Of a DNA stretch of 5,150 nt, positions 1 to 5,150 are shown in pieces. Source of the DNA: CAYWXV01 sp964462535 (lineage in GTDB: Bacteria; Bacteroidota; Ignavibacteria; OLB7); contig CAYWXV010000122.1 of the NCBI GenBank assembly GCA_964462535.1, positions 1 through 5,150 of the forward strand, given 5' to 3'. A program made the translations under genes and the position numbers. The notes beneath the pieces were generated by a model. It saw nothing but the letters and a program-made list of their open reading frames with translations, was not told where the DNA came from and ran no database searches. Every line of letters begins with the position of its first letter. Position 1 is the first letter of the stretch.

Positions 1-8
1 GCCACGGA

Positions 9-3000
9 CTACCTCACCACCGCCACCTTCTCGATCGTCTCGAAGCTCCGGGTGTCGTCGCCGACGATGCGGACGCGGAGCCGATAGAGATAGACGCCGT
101 TGGCGATCGACTCTCCGTCGGCGTCGGTGCCGTCCCAGGGGACGCGGACGAATCGATCGGTGACGCTGCGCGCTTCAAGGTGGCGGATCTTCCTTCCGGC
201 CGGCGTGTAGATATCGATGTCGACATCCAGCGGCCCGTTCTGATTGTGACGGAACAGGAACTGCGTCTCCCGCTCCATCGGGTTCGGATAATTCACTACA
301 TCGACCACGCGGAGCTTCTCCTCGGCCGGCTCCATGATCCGGAAATAGGTCGTCGCCTCGGAGGGATTGTTATAGATATCCCACGCGCGGACGCGGACGG
401 AGTGCTGGCCCGCGGCGAGTTCCAGGATCCTCTTCTGCGCCGAGCCCTGTCGATAATCGGTCGCAAGGGTCTGATAGCTGTCGGTCAGATCGATCGCCTG
501 CGGGCTTCCATCGAACCAGGCCTCGATCCTGTGCCCCAGACCGGCCCCCGACGAGTTGATCCCGCTGGTATCGGAGAGGTCGACGATCAGCACCGGTTCG
601 GTCGAGACAAGATCGCCCGGACCGAAGCTCCGATCGTCCATGAAGATCTTGATGTCCGGTCCGCTCTTGTCGGTCACCGGCGAGTTGTCCGATCCATAGA
701 TCTTGATGCGCGAAGTCATCCCCGACGCATCCTCCCCGTTGTTATAGGCATAGACATGGACACGTCCGGTCGCGGTGTCGTAGGCGATGTCCTTCGGCAC
801 GCGGAAGGTGATCGTGAACCGTCCGTTGACCACGTTCGCCGGTCCGCGAAACAACCGACCGCCGTAATAGAGGACCTTCGGATAGGTCGTGCCGGCATCG
901 AGCGTGAGCGTGCGGTCCGCGTCGTAGAGCGAGACGACGGCGGTCCCGTTGAAGTCGTCGCGGGGCGTGCCGTCCGTGTTCCGTATCCGCCCTTCGATCG
1001 TCACCACCGACAACGCGCCGATCACGGCTGTATCGGTCGCGACGTTCGTCCCGTTGATCGCCGTCACCTCGACGGAATCTCCCGGAAGATTCAATCGGAG
1101 GCTGGGATCGCCCAGCAAGAAGAACTTCTCGTCGTTGCTGATATCACCCGAGCCCTGGAGCTTCATCAGGTTGAGCGCCTGCCCGATCGTGACGTAGCGG
1201 CTTCCACCGGCATCGCGCGAGAAGAGATACTTGAAATGCTGGCGCATCAATCGTTCGTTCGGCGGGATATAGACCGCTCGCGTCGCCGTCATCACCGCGA
1301 TCGCGCCACCGTGCGGCGTCTGCAGGAAAAGTTCGCCCCCCGATAGGACGGAGGGGTCGTCGAAGTATCCGAAATTGCACGTCACCGCCGCGACGTAGGT
1401 CAGGACCGAATCGTTGGTCAGACGATTGATGAATTTCTCCTTCTCCAGCAACCCCTCGTGCGCCCAGACATTCGGATTTCCATGACCGACCCAGTTGGTG
1501 ATGACGGCGCCCCGATCCATATAGAGTTCCAGATCCTGTTCGGCCGCCGGAATCTTCCGCACACCGACCGTCGGCGCCGGATAATTCGCCAGGTAGAGCT
1601 TGATCGGCTCCACCCAGTTCGGTATCAGATCGCGCCACAATGCCTCGGACTGTCCGGTGAATCCGCCGCCATCCTGCAATGGATAATCATCGTCGGCGGC
1701 AAGGATCACGTTCTGACGCCAGAGACCGAAATTGGTATTGCTTTCGTATCGCTTCGTCTTCTCAAGAATCGCCTCGGCCTCTTCCTCGTTCTCCGCCGGA
1801 ATCCTTCCGACCGCGAGATCGACGATCCGATCGTCACCGACGACGCGGACGAAATAGTCGTCGAAGGAACTGGAGTTGATATGATCGTAGGCGTCGCCGT
1901 CGTTCGTCTCGTACGGCGGAACAAGCGGGGCCTGCCGTGTCAGGATCATCCGGTAGTCGTAGCTGCCGTCGCCGAAGAGAAGGAGGTGGGTCGGTTTGCG
2001 CGTCCAGCGACTGACCGCGTCGGCGACGAAATCACGAATCGCTGTCGGGTCCAGACGACCGTTCGAATACTCGGTGTAGATCTCGCCGCAGGTGACCATC
2101 GCCGTCCTGATATCTCCCGACGAATTCCGGTAGTCGGCATATTTCCGCGCGACATCCTTCAGATCGTCGGCGGCGACGATGATCATATCGACATCGAGAT
2201 TTCTTCCACGGAGATCGGCGAAGGGGGCGGACGACACGTTTTCGACACGACGGGCGGAATTCCGTGTCGCCAGATAATAACCCCGGTTCGTCCGGGCCGG
2301 GAAGAGAGCATCCGTGAAAATGTAGCTTCCACTCGATGCCCCCCCTGCCACCATTTCCGGATTGACCGGATCGGTGACATCGAGCGCGATGATATCGTCG
2401 TTCGAGAAATTCGACACCACGTATCGTCCGACGCCGGACCCCGACGGCGCGTCGAAACGGATCTGATCGTTCGCAGCCACCAGCCTCCTACCGTAGTGGA
2501 TTTCATACCAATCGAGATAACCCGATCCGATCTTCTGATTGGTGAACGTCACACCAAGCATGCTCCGATTATCCCCCTGAACGGACGAGGCTGGTCCCGC
2601 GAAGAGTCTGCTCTGTGCAAGGGCGATCGATTCCCCGGAAACCGAGTTGATAATAATCGGCGTTCCGAACTGCGCGCCGTTCTGACTGAAGGCGAACGTC
2701 GACGAGCCGCCGCCGCTCTCGCTCCGAGCCGCGTTGGCTACACGGACACGATAGAGGATATCGCGTCCCCGGTCGAGTTCCGAGAGGGGGAGTTCATACA
2801 CACGGGTATCGGTGGAGCGTCCGCCGTCGATTGTGAACTGTGACGAGAACCAGTCTCTCCCGGATCCCCCCTGTCCCAGGATGCCAACGGCGTTGTACTT
2901 CTCTTCTTCGTAGATCAGACGTGTGTAGCCCCAGGTCACATCGGTCGTCGTTCCCCCCGGCGCGTTCTTCCGGTCGAACTGCCGGACCGGATCGCCGTCG

Positions 3001-4073
3001 ACCGCGACGATGTAGGAATTGAAGCGGACGTACGGACTGGTGACGTGTGTCGGGACCGTGTCGGTCTGCGTGCGATAAATCCAACCCGTTGGACCGACAC
3101 CGTAGAACAGGACGCGCTGAACGCGACCGCCGCTCACTTCGACGATCGTCGGGATCTGCTTCATCGTGTTGTTCGTCGCCTGCGACACGGCTTCGGGAAG
3201 ATCCAAGCCGCTCCGTCCGTAAATCGCGATCCGGCCGGGATCGACTGTCGAGAGATCGATGCCGCCACGCTGGAAATCCTCCGCCGTCAATTGATAGAGC
3301 CCCTCATCCTTCACATCGACGCGAAGCCAGGCGCGGGCCGCCGACAGCCGCGATCCTTTCGGGAGGGCGTTCGAGAACGGACGACCAAGCGAAAGGGTCC
3401 ATGCCGGGGCGACCGCTCCGTTCACGAGTGCCGCGCGAGTCATCATCGTCGAGCGGACGGGGACAGGTGTCGGCGAGGATGACGCGTATGTAACGCGAAC
3501 GCGGATCGAACGAAGAGGACGGATGGTGGAACGGATGGGATCGACGACGAGCGGCGCGACAACGATTGCGCCGACATGGAGATCGCTCGCGATACCGTCG
3601 TAGAGAAGCTCGGCGGTCGGATCGGCGCTTGCGGGACGGGCGTAGGCCGCTTCATCGACTACATAGGTGGGGGCGACAAGACCATCGCGCGAAACGGTCA
3701 TCCGTGGAACTGGAGCAATCCTGCCGGTCACGGGCGAGCCGTACTCGATGCTCACGACCTCCAGCCTGTTCCCTGACGGGGCCGGCAGACCAAGCGGGCA
3801 GCGGAGTACAAACCGCATCGGGGCACCCGGGGTTTCCATGTTACCGACGACACCCCCCTCGATAACGGGAAGGAGCAGACCATTGGAGAGCGTATCCAAG
3901 CGGACACCGGGATGGATATCGATCACAAGCGATCGTCCGTCGGACGAAACGACCGTCCATGGTTCGGCGTGGGTCTGAGCGTCCGAAACAGGTGCGCCGA
4001 AAACCGTCAGGAACGCAGCCGCGATGGTTGCGACCGAAAGGCGATGCTTATGGATGCCGAAGGGAGTCATCAT
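9..4073 (-). CDS. porU: PorU-like type IX secretion sortase (C25 gingipain-family cysteine peptidase)
   Basis: PorU sortases remove the C-terminal sorting domain of T9SS cargo at the outer membrane surface and join the cargo to a surface anchor. The product is 1,354 aa from the ATG at 4071-4073. Residues 1-32 are a signal peptide. Residues 33-600 are beta-rich and carry family-like stretches: WLRVDVKDEGLYQLT (249-263), LFYGVGPTGW (322-331), SGRDWF (404-409), LDVTDPVNP (564-572). The C25 domain spans about 628-997, with LLFGDGSYDYR (698-708), the catalytic His864 in NWVGHGN and the catalytic Cys899 in TCNFGYFDDP, closing at GDPSLRL (988-994). Two Ig-like segments follow (about 1000-1127 and 1137-1247), then a FlgD-like sorting domain (1256-1354). 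It is longer than P. gingivalis PorU (about 1,160 aa). The start is uncertain: in-frame ATGs also lie at 4086-4088 and 4155-4157, and 4071-4073 gives the most normal signal peptide. A secreted gingipain-like cargo protease is the alternative. The family is near certain; the PorU role is likely. Confidence 0.85.
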   Translation of the reverse strand: MMTPFGIHKHRLSVATIAAAFLTVFGAPVSDAQTHAEPWTVVSSDGRSLVIDIHPGVRLDTLSNGLLLPVIEGGVVGNMETPGAPMRFVLRCPLGLPAPSGNRLEVVSIEYGSPVTGRIAPVPRMTVSRDGLVAPTYVVDEAAYARPASADPTAELLYDGIASDLHVGAIVVAPLVVDPIRSTIRPLRSIRVRVTYASSSPTPVPVRSTMMTRAALVNGAVAPAWTLSLGRPFSNALPKGSRLSAARAWLRVDVKDEGLYQLTAEDFQRGGIDLSTVDPGRIAIYGRSGLDLPEAVSQATNNTMKQIPTIVEVSGGRVQRVLFYGVGPTGWIYRTQTDTVPTHVTSPYVRFNSYIVAVDGDPVRQFDRKNAPGGTTTDVTWGYTRLIYEEEKYNAVGILGQGGSGRDWFSSQFTIDGGRSTDTRVYELPLSELDRGRDILYRVRVANAARSESGGGSSTFAFSQNGAQFGTPIIINSVSGESIALAQSRLFAGPASSVQGDNRSMLGVTFTNQKIGSGYLDWYEIHYGRRLVAANDQIRFDAPSGSGVGRYVVSNFSNDDIIALDVTDPVNPEMVAGGASSGSYIFTDALFPARTNRGYYLATRNSARRVENVSSAPFADLRGRNLDVDMIIVAADDLKDVARKYADYRNSSGDIRTAMVTCGEIYTEYSNGRLDPTAIRDFVADAVSRWTRKPTHLLLFGDGSYDYRMILTRQAPLVPPYETNDGDAYDHINSSSFDDYFVRVVGDDRIVDLAVGRIPAENEEEAEAILEKTKRYESNTNFGLWRQNVILAADDDYPLQDGGGFTGQSEALWRDLIPNWVEPIKLYLANYPAPTVGVRKIPAAEQDLELYMDRGAVITNWVGHGNPNVWAHEGLLEKEKFINRLTNDSVLTYVAAVTCNFGYFDDPSVLSGGELFLQTPHGGAIAVMTATRAVYIPPNERLMRQHFKYLFSRDAGGSRYVTIGQALNLMKLQGSGDISNDEKFFLLGDPSLRLNLPGDSVEVTAINGTNVATDTAVIGALSVVTIEGRIRNTDGTPRDDFNGTAVVSLYDADRTLTLDAGTTYPKVLYYGGRLFRGPANVVNGRFTITFRVPKDIAYDTATGRVHVYAYNNGEDASGMTSRIKIYGSDNSPVTDKSGPDIKIFMDDRSFGPGDLVSTEPVLIVDLSDTSGINSSGAGLGHRIEAWFDGSPQAIDLTDSYQTLATDYRQGSAQKRILELAAGQHSVRVRAWDIYNNPSEATTYFRIMEPAEEKLRVVDVVNYPNPMERETQFLFRHNQNGPLDVDIDIYTPAGRKIRHLEARSVTDRFVRVPWDGTDADGESIANGVYLYRLRVRIVGDDTRSFETIEKVAVVR
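12..308 (-). other. C-terminal FlgD-like / T9SS type A-like sorting domain
   Basis: The last 99 residues follow the familiar pattern of T9SS cargo C-termini. They open with NYPNP, then alternating hydrophobic strands (FLFRH, DVDIDIYTPAGRKIRHL), a VPWDGTDADG turn, NGVYLYRLRV, and a final strand ending EKVAVVR at the stop codon. P. gingivalis PorU is also known to carry such a domain. The domain therefore supports a T9SS link but does not by itself separate sortase from cargo. Confidence 0.8.
1083..2192 (-). other. C25 (gingipain) peptidase domain with intact His/Cys dyad
   Basis: This is the catalytic core of the PorU-like protein. It opens with a Rossmann-like stretch (VDMIIVAADDL, then KYADYRNSSG), continues through THLLLFGDGSYDYR and the VDLAVGRIPA segment, and contains the GHG histidine (codon at 1482-1484, CAT on the coding strand) and the TCNFG cysteine (codon at 1377-1379, TGC). 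It ends at FFLLGDPSLRL. Both catalytic residues sit in their expected motifs 35 residues apart, so the domain should be active. Domain limits are approximate. Confidence 0.85.
3978..4073 (-). other. N-terminal Sec signal peptide of the PorU-like protein
   Basis: From the ATG at 4071-4073 the protein begins with a short basic segment (IHKHR), then a hydrophobic core LSVATIAAAFLTVFG, then a small-residue cleavage region ending SDA before QTHAEP. This is a standard signal peptidase I layout and puts the protein in the envelope, as expected for a T9SS sortase. It also argues against the longest start at 4155-4157, which would add 28 mostly polar, Arg-containing residues in front of the signal. 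Cleavage after the Ala encoded at 3978-3980 is inferred by eye. Confidence 0.7.
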
Positions 4074-4188
4074 AGCTGAGATGTTCATAAGCCGACCAAC
4101 ACGGCAGCGCGTTCGTTGAGTCGGGGCTGTTCCGAGGGCCACCAATGGTCCGCGCATTATGGTCGACCTGGCCGAGGAATGGGCTCCA

Positions 4189-4216
4189 ATTAGAGACGAT
4201 CGAGGGGATCATGCAA
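4189..4216 (-). promoter_or_regulatory. Possible sigma70-like promoter for the PorU-like gene
   Basis: In the gap after the exonuclease stop, the minus strand reads TTGCAT (4211-4216), a 16-bp spacer, and TCTAAT (4189-4194). The -10 element matches TATAAT at five of six positions; the -35 element matches only the TTG. Transcription would start near 4182, giving a leader of about 110 nt to the ATG at 4071-4073, or about 25 nt to the ATG at 4155-4157. Housekeeping promoters in Bacteroidota usually differ (TTTG around -33, TAnnTTTG around -7), so this is a weak candidate. Without it the gene could be read through from the exonuclease gene. Confidence 0.25.
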
Positions 4217-4232
4217 GGTAAAACCGACCGCG

Positions 4233-4973
4233 TCAGGTCACGGTTAGATACTCCTTCCAGACCTTGTAGAGCTCCCACGTGGCATGGACATCACGCATGC
4301 AGTACTCCGCGATATCGCGGTGCTTTCCATCACGGAACAGATCGGGGACGTCGTATCCGGTGACGCCCGCCGCTTTCGGCGAGTGTATGCCGAACGTCCT
4401 GCAATAGAAGTCCATGTTGAAACGACGCATGGCCCCGTTCTTGTCGAAGCCGTGGAAGGTGAACTCCTCGGCAAGATCGGTCTGACCTGGTGTGTTGAAC
4501 CGAGTCCCCTCCATCAGATTCCTCGACGGGCGGACACGGAGAACCGCCGAGCGAAGCATCATGAACGGGCAGTCGAAACCGCGGCCGTTGAACGTGATCA
4601 GATGGAGGCTCTGGTCACCATATCGGCCCCCACCCGACCGTGCGGCCCCCAGCACGTTCCACCATTTCCGGAAGAGCTCTTCCTCGCTCATCGACTTCCA
4701 CTGAGAGCCGTCGGAGAGAATACCCTCTTCCGGCGTTCCTCCGGGACCATGGTTCGAATAGATGTGACCCTGCGGCTCGTCGTCCAAGGAACGGATGTGG
4801 AGCATTCCAAGCGCAACAACGCGGGCCGTCAAAGGGTTGAGCGAGAACAGGTTGATCTTCTCCTGACGCTCTTCCTCAGTCGTGGCCCCTCTTGTAAGGT
4901 ATTCCCGCTGTGCGTCGTCGAATTCCTCGAACGGTAGTGGTGCGGTCTCGATGTCGAAGACGAGATATGGCAT
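4233..4973 (-). CDS. Stand-alone 3'-5' exonuclease, PolB exonuclease-like (DEDDy, DnaQ-like fold)
   Basis: The 246-aa product resembles the predicted 3'-5' exonucleases related to the proofreading domain of family B DNA polymerases (the DNA_pol_B_exo2 type). These are cytoplasmic nucleases that would use two metal ions to remove 3' nucleotides; their biological roles are mostly untested. The motifs are in order: ExoI FDIET with Asp7 and Glu9; ExoII LITFNGRGFDCP with Asp134; ExoIII YCMRD with Tyr224 and Asp228, the Y-x3-D form that marks the DEDDy subgroup. The conserved GYDVPDLF stretch lies at 206-213. There is no polymerase domain, and the length suits a complete stand-alone enzyme. The start at 4971-4973 is chosen because MPYLVFDIET puts ExoI right at the N-terminus. 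A longer in-frame start at 5103-5105 would add 44 low-complexity residues read from the repeat cluster. No Shine-Dalgarno sequence precedes the ATG. It lies 159 bp upstream of the sortase start in the same direction. Confidence 0.88.
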   Translation of the reverse strand: MPYLVFDIETAPLPFEEFDDAQREYLTRGATTEEERQEKINLFSLNPLTARVVALGMLHIRSLDDEPQGHIYSNHGPGGTPEEGILSDGSQWKSMSEEELFRKWWNVLGAARSGGGRYGDQSLHLITFNGRGFDCPFMMLRSAVLRVRPSRNLMEGTRFNTPGQTDLAEEFTFHGFDKNGAMRRFNMDFYCRTFGIHSPKAAGVTGYDVPDLFRDGKHRDIAEYCMRDVHATWELYKVWKEYLTVT

Positions 4974-5016
4974 GGTGGTGAGTGATTTGCTGTTGATGGC
5001 GTGTGTGGTTTGCGGG

Positions 5017-5117
5017 TGGCTCTCTCCCGCCCTGGCCCTCTCCCCCTGGCCCGTGGCCCTCTCCCCCGGCCCCTGGCTCTCACCGCCCGGGCCCGAGGCT
5101 CTCACCCCCCCGGCCCC
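5017..5117. repeat. Degenerate GC-rich tandem repeat, about 21-bp unit
   Basis: On the plus strand, units begin TGGCYCTC or GGCTCTC and run into C-tracts. They start at about 5017 (a short 16-bp copy), 5033 (TGGCCCTCTCCCCC then TGGCCCG), 5054 (TGGCCCTCTCCCCC then GGCCCC), 5074 (TGGCTCTCACC) and 5097 (GGCTCTCACC). Spacings are 16, 21, 20 and 23 bp. The copies at 5033 and 5054 share their first 14 bases exactly. The short palindromes GCCCGGGC (5085-5092) and CGGGCCCG (5088-5095) overlap inside the fourth unit. The array occupies the non-coding stretch upstream of the exonuclease gene and resembles the CTCTCCC/CTCACCC dispersed repeats seen in many GC-rich genomes. Confidence 0.65.
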
Positions 5118-5143
5118 CCTCTCTCAATGCTGAGAGAGGGGGG
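5114..5143. repeat. Perfect 13-bp inverted repeat (hairpin) with ATGC loop
   Basis: The left arm CCCCCCTCTCTCA (5114-5126) and right arm TGAGAGAGGGGGG (5131-5143) are exact reverse complements separated by the 4-base loop ATGC (5127-5130). No T-tract follows the stem on either strand, so it is not a standard intrinsic terminator. The left arm has the same C-tract/CTCTC make-up as the adjacent tandem units, so the hairpin looks like the palindromic end of one composite repeat element, possibly REP-like. It may continue past the window edge. Confidence 0.75.
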
Positions 5144-5150
5144 AGTGGGA

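Noticed and set aside
180..2843. Two long plus-strand open frames (180-1346 and 1458-2843) opposite the sortase gene
   Set aside because: Both lie fully antisense to a confidently assigned coding region. Their translations are rich in Arg, Asp, Val and Ile, as expected from reading GC-rich coding DNA on the wrong strand, and show no recognisable domain.
4198..4210. Small GATC-GAGGG-GATC inverted repeat in the gap between the genes, considered as an operator or terminator
   Set aside because: The arms are only 4 bp, and GATC is frequent throughout the window, so this is likely chance.
4284..4937. Plus-strand open frame of 217 codons opposite the exonuclease gene
   Set aside because: It is antisense to a gene with all its catalytic motifs intact, and its translation has no recognisable family features.
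4974..5105. 44-residue N-terminal extension of the exonuclease from the ATG at 5103-5105
   Set aside because: The added residues are Gly/Glu/Arg/Gln low complexity read from the tandem repeat, with no conserved character. The ATG at 4971-4973 gives the usual family N-terminus, with ExoI within the first ten residues.
4882..5133. Plus-strand open frame of 83 codons with a hydrophobic stretch, suggesting a small membrane protein
   Set aside because: Its 3' half is a translation of the CTCTCCC repeats into Pro/Leu/Ser, and its 5' part is antisense to the exonuclease gene. I see no ribosome binding site or family resemblance.
5114..5143. Intrinsic transcription terminator
   Set aside because: The stem is strong but no T-tract follows it on either strand, so the repeat-element reading is better supported.
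5017..5143. CRISPR array
   Set aside because: The units are contiguous, degenerate and about 21 bp long, with no unique spacers of uniform length and no cas gene nearby.

Overview
The window is GC-rich (about 60% by eye). It carries two genes on the minus strand and a C-rich repeat cluster at its right-hand edge. The large gene encodes a gingipain-family (C25) cysteine protease built like PorU, the sortase of the type IX secretion system (T9SS), and it ends in a T9SS-type C-terminal sorting domain. T9SS is confined to the Bacteroidota and close relatives (FCB group). Neither gene has a convincing Shine-Dalgarno sequence, which also fits that group. The GC content suggests a GC-rich branch, for example the Ignavibacteria/Kapabacteria side or Rhodothermia-like lineages. 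That placement is inference; no marker gene fixes it.

Layout, left to right. Positions 1-8 lie downstream of the large gene's stop codon and hold nothing readable. Positions 9-4073 (possibly up to 4157) encode the PorU-like sortase/protease. Positions 4074-4232 separate the two genes and hold a possible sigma70-like promoter for the sortase gene. Positions 4233-4973 encode a stand-alone DEDDy 3'-5' exonuclease of the PolB-exonuclease-like family. Positions 4974-5150 appear non-coding. They contain a degenerate tandem repeat of about 21 bp, a dense run of G-tracts on the minus strand, and a perfect 13-bp hairpin at the very end.

The two genes point the same way, but no functional link is evident: one product acts at the cell surface, the other on nucleic acids in the cytoplasm. 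The sortase would cleave C-terminal sorting domains from exported cargo and help attach the cargo to the outer surface; its partner genes (porV, porQ, porZ, the porKLMN core) are not in this window. I see no clearly new multi-gene system. The least explained part is the repeat/hairpin/G-tract cluster upstream of the exonuclease gene.
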